NCBI GenBank assembly: GCA_963829585.1
Contig: CAWHJD010000032.1
Coordinates: 3,571 to 67,570, forward strand
Source: Sva-07 sp963829585
Lineage (GTDB): Bacteria; Actinomycetota; Acidimicrobiia; Acidimicrobiales; Ilumatobacteraceae
Reading direction: 5' to 3'
Length of the DNA: 64,000 nt
Shown here piece after piece: positions 27,331 to 35,114 of this stretch. Made by a program: the position numbers and the translations under genes. The number at the start of each line of letters is the position of its first letter. The first letter of the stretch is position 1. The notes beneath the pieces were generated by a model that was not told the origin of the DNA, did no database searches, and was given only the letters and a program-made list of their open reading frames with translations.

Positions 27331-27984
27331 GTGACCGGCGCTGAGCACATCTGGACGATCGTGGTCGGCGGCGGCAGCGGTCAGCGGTTCGGAACCCTGA
27401 AACAGTACGAGCGCCTCGGGGAGCGTCGCGTGATCGATCACGCCCGCGCCGTTGCCGAGGCGACCTGCGACGGCGTCGTGGTCGTCGTCCCCGCCGACGA
27501 TGCCGACCGCGAACGTGCCGTGGCGGGCGGTGCGACCCGCAGCGAGTCGGTCCGCGCCGGGCTCGCGGCCGTCCCCGCCGATGCCACGATCATCTGCGTG
27601 CACGATGCGGCACGGCCGTTCGCCACGCCGGAACTCTTCGGTCGGGTCATCGACGCTGTCGCCGCCGGCGCCGACGGAGCAGTCCCCGCCGTCGCCGTCA
27701 CCGACACCATCAAGATCGTCGCGGACGGCGCGGTGGTGTCGACCCCGGATCGTTCGTCGCTCGTCGCCGTCCAGACCCCGCAGGCGTTCCGGGCCGAGGT
27801 CCTGCGGCGCGCGCACGACAGCGGTGACGCGTCCACCGACGACGCCGCGCTGGTCGAGCAGATCGGCGGCCACGTGGTCGTGGTCGCCGGCGAGCCGGAC
27901 AATCGCAAGATCACCCACCCCGACGACCTCGAATGGGCCCGCCGCCGGCTCGAGGCCACCGATCCGAGAGGATCCACCTCATGA
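27331..27984 (+). CDS. ispD: 2-C-methyl-D-erythritol 4-phosphate cytidylyltransferase
   Basis: 217 residues. Third step of the MEP isoprenoid pathway: MEP + CTP gives CDP-ME. Motifs: the nucleotide-binding loop GGGSGQRFG followed by KQY, then CVHDAARPF, VTDTIK, VAVQTPQAFRAEVL and the C-terminal DNRKITHPDDL. The GTG start lies eight bases after TACCCT (27317-27322), so the transcript is probably leaderless. The stop overlaps ispF by ATGA. The order ispD-ispF-rlmB is typical of actinobacteria, though the usual carD and cysS neighbours are absent here. Confidence 0.93.
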   Translation: MTGAEHIWTIVVGGGSGQRFGTLKQYERLGERRVIDHARAVAEATCDGVVVVVPADDADRERAVAGGATRSESVRAGLAAVPADATIICVHDAARPFATPELFGRVIDAVAAGADGAVPAVAVTDTIKIVADGAVVSTPDRSSLVAVQTPQAFRAEVLRRAHDSGDASTDDAALVEQIGGHVVVVAGEPDNRKITHPDDLEWARRRLEATDPRGSTS

Positions 27985-28484
27985 CGTACCCCGTTCCCGA
28001 TTTCCGAGTCGGTCAGGGCTTCGACATCCACCGATTCAGCAGCGATCCGAATCGCATCCTGGTGCTCGGCGGATGTCACTTCGACGGCGAACCCGGCCTC
28101 GTTGGACACAGTGATGCCGACGCCGTCGCGCACGCCTGCGCCGATGCGCTCCTCGGCGCTGCGGGGCTCGGCGACATCGGCATGCACTTCCCCGACACCG
28201 ATTCGCGGTGGGAGGACGCCGATTCGATGGTCCTGCTGCGCCACGTCGCGGCGATGCTCGCCGAGGACGGGTGGCGGGTGTCGAACATCGATTGCGCCGT
28301 GGTGTGCGAGCGTCCGAAGCTGGCGCCGATGCGCGACGAGATGCAGCGGAATCTGTCGACTGCCGTCGCCGGGCCGGTCACGGTGAAGGGCAACCGCGCC
28401 GAGCAGCTCGGTGCGATCGGGCGTGGCGAGGGTGTGGCCTGTTTCGCGTCGGCATTGATCCATCGCACGTCGGACCCGTCGTGA
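27981..28484 (+). CDS. ispF: 2-C-methyl-D-erythritol 2,4-cyclodiphosphate synthase
   Basis: 167 residues. Converts CDP-ME 2-phosphate to the cyclic diphosphate with loss of CMP. Family markers: VGQGFDIHRF (metal ligands Asp and His), GHSDADAVAHACADALLG, GDIGMHFPDTD, and the C-terminal AIGRGEGVACFASALI. Starts on the ATGA that ends ispD and ends on the GTGA that starts rlmB, so the three are translationally coupled. Confidence 0.95.
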   Translation: MTYPVPDFRVGQGFDIHRFSSDPNRILVLGGCHFDGEPGLVGHSDADAVAHACADALLGAAGLGDIGMHFPDTDSRWEDADSMVLLRHVAAMLAEDGWRVSNIDCAVVCERPKLAPMRDEMQRNLSTAVAGPVTVKGNRAEQLGAIGRGEGVACFASALIHRTSDPS

Positions 28485-29497
28485 GCACGGGTCGATCGTC
28501 GGGCCGCGGTCAGGCCGGCAAGGGTTCGAGCGGCAAGGGTTCGAGCGGCAAGGGTTCGAGCGGCAGGGTTCCGAGCGGCAAGGGCGCGGGTGCCAAGGGG
28601 TCGGGCGGCAAGGCCGGCCCGGGACGATCGGGCGCACCACGAGGAACGGGAACCCGCCCACCGGGGCGATCGTCGGGTGGTCGTCCGCCGGCCGCTCGCC
28701 AGTCGAGCGGCGGCGCCGGTGCGGCGAAGGGGCTCGGTGGGCGCCAGGTCGAAGGGCGCCAGGCAGTTCGTGAGTTGCTCATGGCCGAGCGTCGCAAGGT
28801 GCACGAGGTGTGGATCAGCGCCGAACTCGAAGGTGATGCCGGCGTCGCCGACATCGTCGAGATCGCGGCGGCGCGCCGGATCCCGCTCCTGCACGTGGCC
28901 AGGGCGAAATTGGAGCGTGAAGCGCGCAGCGAGGCACCCCAGGGTGTGCTCGCCCACGCCGCCGAGATCCCCGAGGCCGACCTGGGTGACCTGATCGGAG
29001 CCCGACGATCCGCTCAGGGCCGTGCGGTCAGTCCGTTCCTCGTCGCTGTCGACGGTGTCACCGACCCCGGCAATCTCGGTGCCATCATCCGCACGTGCGA
29101 TGCGGCCGGCGTGACCGGTGTGCTGCTGCCCAAGCACCGGGCCGTCCACGTCACCCCGACCGTCGCGAAGTCGGCTGCCGGTGCCGTCGAGTACGTGCCG
29201 ATGGCGCTCGTGCCCGGTCTTCCGGCCGCGCTGCGTCAGCTCACCGAACACGGCATCTGGATCGTCGGCCTCGACGACGGCGCCGATCGGGGGCTCTACG
29301 ACATGGGATCGCTCGCCACCGAGCCGATCTGCCTCGTTCTGGGCGCCGAGGGCGCAGGACTGTCGCGGCTGGTCCGTGAACGCTGCGATTCGATCGTGGG
29401 CATCCCGATGGCCGGGCACGTCAGCTCGCTCAACGTGTCCGCTGCGGCCGCGGTCGCGTTGTACGAAGTGTCGCGCCTGCGTCTGAAAACGCCGTAG
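28481..29497 (+). CDS. rlmB: 23S rRNA (guanosine-2'-O-)-methyltransferase, RlmB/TrmH family
   Basis: 338 residues. Residues 1-90 are a low-complexity Gly/Ser/Lys/Arg tail built on GSSGK units (15-bp DNA repeats near 28514-28575), probably an unstructured RNA-binding extension. From GRQVEGRQAVRELL (~residue 88) the substrate-binding domain begins, followed by the SPOUT methyltransferase domain. Its three motifs are DPGNLGAIIRTCDAAGV, LGAEGAGLSRLV and IPMAGHVSSLNVSAAAAV, the deep trefoil knot that binds S-adenosylmethionine. It methylates a ribose in 23S rRNA (G2251 in E. coli numbering for RlmB). Coupled to ispF. Confidence 0.88.
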   Translation: MSTGRSSGRGQAGKGSSGKGSSGKGSSGRVPSGKGAGAKGSGGKAGPGRSGAPRGTGTRPPGRSSGGRPPAARQSSGGAGAAKGLGGRQVEGRQAVRELLMAERRKVHEVWISAELEGDAGVADIVEIAAARRIPLLHVARAKLEREARSEAPQGVLAHAAEIPEADLGDLIGARRSAQGRAVSPFLVAVDGVTDPGNLGAIIRTCDAAGVTGVLLPKHRAVHVTPTVAKSAAGAVEYVPMALVPGLPAALRQLTEHGIWIVGLDDGADRGLYDMGSLATEPICLVLGAEGAGLSRLVRERCDSIVGIPMAGHVSSLNVSAAAAVALYEVSRLRLKTP

Positions 29498-29507
29498 CTT
29501 GTTGCCG

Positions 29508-31265
29508 ATGAGTGGCGAGCGGAGCCCGATGGTCGCAGCGCACGATCGCACCGACGACGCGTCTCCGATGCAGCTCGGTCGCCGCGCCTTCATCGCCGGA
29601 ACCGCCGGAGCGATCGCGGGAGCCAGCCTGCTGTCCGGCAGTGCCGACGCCGTCGAGCCGGGTGCGAGCTACTACCAGGTCGTCGACCAGCGGCGCCTGT
29701 GCGACACGCGGGCGCGTCCGGGCCTGCCCGTCGGGTTCGGATACGAGTGGCTCGGGGGACGGGAGATCCGCGTCGGGATCACCAATCAACCGGGGGTGCC
29801 GGGCGACGCCGTGGCAGCCGTGCTCACCGTCACGGCAGTGAGCCGTGGGAAGGGCTGGAACTACGTCACCGTGTACCCGGCCGGTGAGCCGATTCCGAAC
29901 ACCTCGAGTCTCAACCTGTCGGCTCTCGACGGCGCCGTCGCGAACCTCGTCACGATCAAGCTCGGAGCCGGCGCAGTCGACCTCTCGTCGTTCGTCGACT
30001 GTGATCTGATCGTCGACCTCGTCGGGGTCTACGTGCCGACGGCATCGCCGGTGAGCGCCGGGAGGCTGATGGCATTCTCGTCGGCCGTTCGGGCCCTCGA
30101 CACGCGCCGCTCGGGTCGGCAGCCCGGCGTCGGCGAGATCTCCAACGTCGTGCTCGACGGGCTCGGCATTCCGGCCGACGCGATCGCCGTGGTCGGAACC
30201 CTGACCGCAGTGGACGCCGCAGCGCCCGGCTATGTCACGGCCTTCCCGCGTGGGAGCGGGGTCCCCGACACGTCGAACGTGAATGTCGGCCCCGGCGAGA
30301 CCCGCGCCGTCGGCGTGATCACGAAACTCGGGACATCCGGTGGTCGGCTCGGTGTCGATCTCTACAACTTCGCCGGGGCGCACCTGCTCTTCGACGTGGT
30401 CGGCTACATGACCGGGCCGGGAAGCAAACAGGAATCAGTCGGCTTGTTCGTTCCGATCACCCCCACGCGGATGATGGACACCCGGCGCCAGAAGCTTCGT
30501 TCGTGGGACGGCTGGACGACCCAGTTCGAGCTCCCGGCGCCGATCAACACGCAGGCGCAGGCCATCGCGATGAACCTCACCACCACGGCGACCGCGAATG
30601 CCGGTTACTTCACGCTGTTCGCGGCGCAGACCCCGAGGTACGAGGTCTCCAATCTGAACGTCACCGGTCCGGGACAGACCATCGCCAACCATGCGATCAC
30701 CCGGATCAGCGACCGCGGTGTGGCCTGTTATTCGTACGGCACCGGTCACGTCATCTGCGACGTGATGGGGTGGTACACCGGGACACCGTTGCGCGCCAAC
30801 ATGGCGCCGCCGGTCAATCCGCCTCCGCAAGGGGGTCCGCTCCCGTGGGTGGTGCAGGTGCCGCGCCTCGGCCTCAGTCGGTGGGTCTTCGACGGTGACG
30901 CCAAGCGGACCGTCGACGCCGGCCACACGTGGCACTGGACCGGGACGGGACTGGTCGGCCAGGGCGCCGACAGCGTGATGTTCGGTCACCGGACCGAACA
31001 TGGCGGCCCGTACCGCTACCAGCACATCCTGCAGGGTGGCGACCTCGCCTACGTCACCACATCGGATGGCCGTCGATACACCTTCCGTATGGTGTCCGAC
31101 GTGGTGTCGAGCAAGTACTCGGACGACATCCTCGCGCAGACGCGGCGCATCGGTGGCGAGACGATCTCGCTCGTGTCGTGCTCGAGGCTCGACCGCCTGC
31201 CGACCAGCCTCGAGTACCGGTTGATCTCGACGTTCGAATTGGTCGGCTGGGAAGACCTCGGCTGA
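29508..31265 (+). CDS. Tat-exported surface protein: beta-rich repeats fused to a C-terminal sortase domain
   Basis: 585 residues. The N-terminus holds a twin-arginine signal (GRRAFIAGTAGAIAGASLL) with probable cleavage after SADA. Then come three ~125-residue copies of a secreted actinobacterial beta module, each with a (C/L/M)DTR start, V..(L)T(V/A)..A..GY(V/F)T, (V/L)SNxN and a closing DVxGxYxG-like strand (repeats begin near LCDTRA, LDTRRS and MDTRRQ). Residues ~450-585 are a class D/E sortase fold: VQVPRLGLSRWVFDG, catalytic His in MFGHRTEHGGPY, Cys in SLVSCSR, and an Arg near LEYRL. TAGCTT lies seven bases before the ATG. A sortase without a membrane anchor and fused to repeats is unusual. 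Confidence 0.75.
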   Translation: MSGERSPMVAAHDRTDDASPMQLGRRAFIAGTAGAIAGASLLSGSADAVEPGASYYQVVDQRRLCDTRARPGLPVGFGYEWLGGREIRVGITNQPGVPGDAVAAVLTVTAVSRGKGWNYVTVYPAGEPIPNTSSLNLSALDGAVANLVTIKLGAGAVDLSSFVDCDLIVDLVGVYVPTASPVSAGRLMAFSSAVRALDTRRSGRQPGVGEISNVVLDGLGIPADAIAVVGTLTAVDAAAPGYVTAFPRGSGVPDTSNVNVGPGETRAVGVITKLGTSGGRLGVDLYNFAGAHLLFDVVGYMTGPGSKQESVGLFVPITPTRMMDTRRQKLRSWDGWTTQFELPAPINTQAQAIAMNLTTTATANAGYFTLFAAQTPRYEVSNLNVTGPGQTIANHAITRISDRGVACYSYGTGHVICDVMGWYTGTPLRANMAPPVNPPPQGGPLPWVVQVPRLGLSRWVFDGDAKRTVDAGHTWHWTGTGLVGQGADSVMFGHRTEHGGPYRYQHILQGGDLAYVTTSDGRRYTFRMVSDVVSSKYSDDILAQTRRIGGETISLVSCSRLDRLPTSLEYRLISTFELVGWEDLG

Positions 31266-31305
31266 GCAGTCGACAGCGAGTCGGTCGGTATCCTGACGCG
31301 ACCCC

Positions 31306-31381
31306 GCCGGGTTAGCTCAGTTGGTAGAGCACTTGATTTGTAATCATGAGGTGGCGAGTTCGATCCTCGCACCCGGCTCCA
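31306..31381 (+). tRNA. tRNA-Thr (anticodon TGT)
   Basis: 76 nt with encoded CCA. Acceptor GCCGGGT pairs with ACCCGGC, D-stem GCTC/GAGC, T-arm GCGAG-TTCGATC-CTCGC. The anticodon loop TTTGTAA gives TGT, decoding ACA and probably other Thr codons by wobble. The anticodon stem CTTGA/TCATG has one T-T mismatch at 28-42. TATCCT about 30 bp upstream is a likely -10. Confidence 0.93.
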
Positions 31382-31434
31382 GTGAGCGGCCGATGACGCC
31401 GCTTGCCGACGTCATCGACGCCGAGCTCCTCGGA

Positions 31435-31590
31435 TCACCAGTAGTGGGGGCGTCCGCCGACCTGACGCCCGGTCTGTCCGGCGATCAGCAGCACGAGACC
31501 GATGATCATCAGGATGATGCCGATCGTCCACAGGAGCGGAATGGCGAGCACGAAGCCCAGGACCAGCAGGATGAGTCCGAGAATGATCAT
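31435..31590 (-). CDS. Small two-helix membrane protein (DUF6131-like)
   Basis: 51 residues: MIILGLILLVLGFVLAIPLL, a second hydrophobic stretch (TIGIILMIIGLVLLIAG) and a short polar tail GRQVGGRPHYW. The shape and the (G)RRHYW-like ending match a widespread actinobacterial family of tiny membrane proteins of unknown function, DUF6131. The internal ATG at 31590 with GGGGG before it is chosen; longer reading is arginine-rich and unlikely. Confidence 0.7.
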   Translation of the reverse strand: MIILGLILLVLGFVLAIPLLWTIGIILMIIGLVLLIAGQTGRQVGGRPHYW

Positions 31591-31645
31591 GACCCCCTGT
31601 ACCCGATGAGTCGGGATATCAAACCCGCGTGCAGCAGAGCCAGGG

Positions 31646-32275
31646 TCATTCGTCGTCGAGGGTGATCTCCCGGACGCGGGCGAGCAACACCTCGAGTGCC
31701 GGACGGTTGAGGCCACCCTCGGGGATGATCACGTCGGCGTGACGTTTGCTCGGTTCGATGAACCGCTCGTGCGCCGGACGCACCGTGCTGAGGTACTGCT
31801 CGATGACGAAGTCGGCGGTTCGCCCGCGCTCGGCGACGTCACGGCGGAGTCGACGGATCAGGCGGATGTCGGCGGCGGTGTCGACGAAGATCTTCAAGTC
31901 GAAGCGTTCACGAAGGGCCCGGTCCCAGAAGACGAGGATGCCGTCGACGACGATGATGCGAGCGGGCTCCACGATGCGCACCTGATCGCTGCGATTGTGT
32001 TCCGCGTAGTCGTAGACCGGCACGGGGACCGACGCACCATTGGCCAGCGCGGCCAGGTGATCGTTGAGCAGGGCCCAGTCGAACGCGTCCGGATGGTCGT
32101 AGTTCACGGCCTTGCGCTGCTCGATGGGCGCGTCGCCGAGATCCAGGTAGTAGGAGTCGAGTTCGATCAGCGAGAGGTGGTCGGCGCCGGTCAGCGCGGC
32201 CAGGCGTTCGGTGACGGTGGTCTTGCCGGAGCTGCTCCCCCCGGCGATTCCGATCATGAACGGCCGGCGCTGCAC
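31646..32275 (-). CDS. udk: Uridine kinase
   Basis: 209 residues. P-loop kinase converting uridine or cytidine to the monophosphate. Walker A GIAGGSSSGKTTVTERL at the N-terminus, then LIELDSYYLD, the NYDHPDAFDWALL substrate segment, IIVVDGILVFW, and IRLIRRLRRDVAERGR for the lid. Start chosen as GTG 32275 because TAACGT lies seven bases upstream (32283-32288, - strand), the local leaderless pattern; ATG 32257 is the alternative. Divergent from the DUF3263 gene. Confidence 0.9.
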   Translation of the reverse strand: MQRRPFMIGIAGGSSSGKTTVTERLAALTGADHLSLIELDSYYLDLGDAPIEQRKAVNYDHPDAFDWALLNDHLAALANGASVPVPVYDYAEHNRSDQVRIVEPARIIVVDGILVFWDRALRERFDLKIFVDTAADIRLIRRLRRDVAERGRTADFVIEQYLSTVRPAHERFIEPSKRHADVIIPEGGLNRPALEVLLARVREITLDDE

Positions 32276-32434
32276 GCCGAGCACGTTAGGCCGGTTCGAG
32301 CGAGCGGCGCACCCCGCCACCGATCCGCGGTCCGACTCGCGGCCCCATCCGAGCACCGCGTGCGGCGCCCGAATGAGCCGCCCGTCGAGGGGATGCTTGT
32401 AATTTGCCTCGCGTTGCGGCCAACCTGTGCAGTG

Positions 32435-32701
32435 ATGCTCGACGAACGCTCCGCCGCCATGCTCGATTTCGAACGGGCCTGGTGGAATCACGACGAACCG
32501 CGTGACCAGGTCATCCGCGCGCGTTTCCAGTGTTCGCCGGAGGAATACCATGCGGAACTGACCAGGGTGCTCGACGACCCAGCCGCGATGGATCACGACC
32601 CGCTCGTGGTGCGTCGACTCAAGAGGCTGCGTCTTCGGGCCCGCAAGGCTCGTCTCGACGGCATCGCGTCCACCGGGGCAGGAGAGGGAGCGCACGCATG
32701 A
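32435..32701 (+). CDS. DUF3263 family protein
   Basis: 88 residues. LDERSAAMLDFERAWWNH, IRARFQCSPEEYHAELTRVL and HDPLVVRRLKRLRLRARKAR match the actinobacterial DUF3263 family, small HTH-like proteins next to LytR_C-domain genes. Function is unknown. A GTG three bases earlier (32432) is an equally good start. The stop overlaps the next ATG (ATGA), so it is probably coupled to the LytR_C membrane protein, an arrangement conserved in mycobacteria. Confidence 0.85.
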   Translation: MLDERSAAMLDFERAWWNHDEPRDQVIRARFQCSPEEYHAELTRVLDDPAAMDHDPLVVRRLKRLRLRARKARLDGIASTGAGEGAHA

Positions 32702-33378
32702 CCAACGAAGATCCCAACGCACCGACCCAGGGCGCTCCGGCGCCCGGTCGCCGTTCACCCCGCCAGGGTGTCGGCGGCTCACCGATGGGTTCGACGCTCA
32801 GCATCGTGCTCGCGGTGGTGGCCGTGGTCGTCGGCTTCCTGATCCTCAACAACATCACCGACGACAGCGGCAGCTCCGACGGGAGTTCGTCGGTCGACAC
32901 GACCGTCGCGATCACCGTGGACACCACGATCGCCGCGGAGACGACCACCACGGTCCCGCAGCTCGTCACTCAGGGCGCCACCGTGGTCGTCGCCAACGCG
33001 AGCGGCGTACCGGGTTCGGCGGGGCGCATGTCGGCCGAACTCGCCGGAGCCGGCTTCACGATGGCCGAGCCCACCAACGCCACCTCGGCGCTGGAGCAGT
33101 CGGTGGTCTACTACGACCCGAACATCGCCGCGGCCCAGGCCGTCGCGACATCGGTCGCCCAGTTGATGGGCGGCCTCGCTGTCGAGACCGTGCCGTCACC
33201 GCCACCCGTCGAGGGCGAGACCCTCGGCGACGCGGGCGTCGTCGTGATGCTCGGTACGGAACAGGCCGACAAGACCCTCGTGCAGTTGTCGCCGACCAGC
33301 ACGCCGACGGTGACGGCGCCGCCCGTCGCGGGTGCCACCGACACGACCGCCACCACGACTGGCACCACCACCGGCTGA
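32698..33378 (+). CDS. Membrane protein with LytR C-terminal (LytR_C) domain
   Basis: 226 residues. A short cytoplasmic N-terminus, one membrane helix (LSIVLAVVAVVVGFLIL near residue 38), a Ser/Thr/Asp-rich spacer, then an extracytoplasmic LytR_C domain (TVVVANASGVPGSAGRMSAEL, VVYYDPNIAAAQAVATSVAQ). The last ~30 residues are Thr/Pro-rich. The family occurs with cell-envelope maintenance proteins; this one lacks the LCP catalytic domain. Coupled to DUF3263. Confidence 0.83.
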   Translation: MTNEDPNAPTQGAPAPGRRSPRQGVGGSPMGSTLSIVLAVVAVVVGFLILNNITDDSGSSDGSSSVDTTVAITVDTTIAAETTTTVPQLVTQGATVVVANASGVPGSAGRMSAELAGAGFTMAEPTNATSALEQSVVYYDPNIAAAQAVATSVAQLMGGLAVETVPSPPPVEGETLGDAGVVVMLGTEQADKTLVQLSPTSTPTVTAPPVAGATDTTATTTGTTTG

Positions 33379-33432
33379 CCGCTCCGGCCGGCCCTCACCG
33401 GTTGGCCTTCACCGGTTGCGTGTCGGCCGGCC
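33379..33432. repeat. Short imperfect direct repeats in convergent gap
   Basis: CCTCACCGGTTGG, CCTTCACCGGTTGC and CCTCACCGATTGG occur in succession in the gap between the LytR_C gene and glycerate kinase, with GGCCGGCC-like palindromes. Probably a degenerate terminator or slippage product. Confidence 0.4.
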
Positions 33433-34446
33433 TCACCGATTGGATGTGATCCAGTCGGCGACGGCTCGCTCGACCGCCTGCTTCGGCTGGCGGAGCGCGG
33501 TCTCCTCACCGACGAGATCGACGAGCGACAGCACCTCGAGATCGTGGACGTCGGTGCCCGGGGCGACCGAACCCACGACGGCGAGCACCTCGATGCCCAT
33601 CTCGGCCGCGATCGCGGCCACGCCGCCCACGACCTTGCCGTGGAAGCTCGTCGCGTCGAGCTGACCCTCGCCGGTGACCACGAGGTCGGCTCCCTCCAGA
33701 TGGTCGTAGAGGTCGAGTTCGTCGGCGACCAGCTCGAACCCCGGCATCAGCCGACCGCCGAGCGCCGCCAGCGCGCCGCCGAGCCCGCCTGCCGCGCCGC
33801 CGCCGGGGACCGAACTCACGTCCACGTCGAAGTCGTCACGGAACATCTGCACGAGTCGTTCGAGACGTCGGGTCAGCATCTCGACCTGGGCCGGCGACGC
33901 ACCCTTCTGTGGGCCGAAGACCCTGGCGGCGTCGGTGAACGTGGTGGTGACGTCACAGGCGACGAGCAGCTCGACGCGCTTCAACCTGGCGATGGCGCTG
34001 ATCGCCCGGATCGCCCCGAAGCCCCCGTCGGTCGTGGCCGATCCGCCGAGCCCGACGATGATGCGCCGTGCTCCGGCGTCGAGTGCGTGGTCGATGAGTT
34101 CGCCGGTGCCCGTGGTGGTGGCGTCCATCGGGTCGTTGCCCGCAGCCCCGCCGACGAGGGCGAGGCCGCTGGCTCGGGCCATCTCGATGACGGCGGTGTT
34201 CTGCGAGAGTCGCCATCCCGCCTCGACGGGATCGCCCAAGGGGCCGGTGACCACGGTGGTGCGGTTCGGCCCGCCGAACGCGTCGAGCAGGCCGTCGCCT
34301 CCGTCGGCCATCGGCACTTCGACGCAGTCGACGCCGAGTTCCCAGCAGGCGTGGCCGATCGCCGCGGCGACGTCGCGGGCACTCGCCGTCCCCTTGAACT
34401 TGTCCGGCGCGGCGACGACTCGTCGGATCGGACGGCGGGCGGACAC
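33433..34446 (-). CDS. Glycerate kinase
   Basis: 337 residues of the GlxK/GarK type (GK1, glycerate 2-kinase). It phosphorylates D-glycerate with ATP, feeding glyoxylate or serine-cycle carbon into glycolysis. Motifs: VVAAPDKFKGTASARDVA at the N-terminus, VPMADGGDGLLDAF, VGLGGSATTDGGFGA, PQKGASPAQVEMLT, GGGAAGGLGGALAALG, and DLVVTGEGQLDATSFHGK near the C-terminus. GTG 34446 is selected because TAGCGT (34454-34459, - strand) lies seven bases upstream; an ATG far upstream would read through a palindromic repeat. Confidence 0.92.
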   Translation of the reverse strand: MSARRPIRRVVAAPDKFKGTASARDVAAAIGHACWELGVDCVEVPMADGGDGLLDAFGGPNRTTVVTGPLGDPVEAGWRLSQNTAVIEMARASGLALVGGAAGNDPMDATTTGTGELIDHALDAGARRIIVGLGGSATTDGGFGAIRAISAIARLKRVELLVACDVTTTFTDAARVFGPQKGASPAQVEMLTRRLERLVQMFRDDFDVDVSSVPGGGAAGGLGGALAALGGRLMPGFELVADELDLYDHLEGADLVVTGEGQLDATSFHGKVVGGVAAIAAEMGIEVLAVVGSVAPGTDVHDLEVLSLVDLVGEETALRQPKQAVERAVADWITSNR

Positions 34447-34479
34447 CACCTCGACGCTAGTGGCCGCCGACCATTGCTG

Positions 34480-34529
34480 GTTTGTGTTGCAGCTCTGTTG
34501 GCCCGTCCCAACCGAACTGCAACGCAAAC
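34480..34529. repeat. 50-bp palindromic repeat, copy 6
   Basis: Begins GTTTGTGTTGCAGCTCTG and ends GAACTGCAACGCAAAC. It lies in the divergent gap between glycerate kinase and the MoaD-like gene, about 20 bp upstream of the glycerate kinase -10. Confidence 0.88.
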
Positions 34530-34603
34530 GGTCGCCGCTCGACGCTCCGGTCAGCCGATTGTCGACCATCTCGCTCGGGAATCAAGCCGATAGCATCGCC
34601 CGG

Positions 34604-34879
34604 ATGGCAGTGACCGTTCGCATCCCCACCACCATGCGCCCCCTGACGGGTGGCGACAAGCAGGTGTCCGTCGAGCCGGGCACGCTCGCCGACGTCGTTG
34701 CCGCCCTCGAAGCAGCGCATCCCGGTCTCGCCGACCGTCTGGTCGACGAAGACGGTGCGCTGCGCAAGTTCGTGAACATCTTCGTCGACGACGACGACGT
34801 GCGGTACCTCGACGGACTCGACACCGAGGTCCCCGACGGCATCACCGTCTCGATCATCCCCGCCGTCGCCGGCGGCTGA
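34604..34879 (+). CDS. MoaD/ThiS-family sulfur-carrier protein
   Basis: 91 residues with a beta-grasp fold and the C-terminal Gly-Gly that is adenylated and thiocarboxylated. MAVTVRIPTTMRPLTGG, EPGTLADVVAALEAAHPGLADRL, FVNIFVDDDDVRYLDGLDT and IIPAVAGG match the actinobacterial CysO/MoaD branch. It could serve molybdopterin or cysteine synthesis; no partner gene is adjacent. TAGCAT (34591-34596) lies seven bases before the ATG, without Shine-Dalgarno. Confidence 0.87.
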   Translation: MAVTVRIPTTMRPLTGGDKQVSVEPGTLADVVAALEAAHPGLADRLVDEDGALRKFVNIFVDDDDVRYLDGLDTEVPDGITVSIIPAVAGG

Positions 34880-34914
34880 CCCGCCACCCGCACCCGCATC
34901 CGCATCCAATATCG

Positions 34915-34964
34915 GTTTGCGTGACAGTTCGGTTGGGCCGTCCCAACCGAACTGCAACGCAAAC
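34915..34964. repeat. 50-bp palindromic repeat, copy 7
   Basis: Begins GTTTGCGTGACAGTTCGG and ends GAACTGCAACGCAAAC, a hybrid: 'TGACAG' left arm with 'CTGCAA' right arm, leaving a two-base bubble. It sits 35 bp after the MoaD-like stop. Confidence 0.9.
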
Positions 34965-34986
34965 CACCGGGTGAGCGGCTGATCGG

Positions 34987-35036
34987 GTCTGCGTGACAGT
35001 TCCGCTGGGCCGTCCCAACAGAAGTGCAACGCAAAC
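34987..35036. repeat. 50-bp palindromic repeat, copy 8
   Basis: Begins GTCTGCGTGACAGTTCCG and ends GAAGTGCAACGCAAAC, a more diverged hybrid copy 22 bp after copy 7 in the gap before the enoyl-CoA hydratase gene. Confidence 0.85.
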
Positions 35037-35114
35037 CACGGGTGATGCGCAACCGGCTGACTGGCTGGGCAACCGGGTGATCGGGTGTCGGGTGTGGTCT
35101 GTCAGGCTTGCGCG

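Noticed and set aside
33433..34569. Longer glycerate kinase starting at ATG 34569
   Set aside because: The extra 41 residues translate through the 50-bp palindrome, and the promoter-like TAGCGT lies inside; GTG 34446 fits the family.
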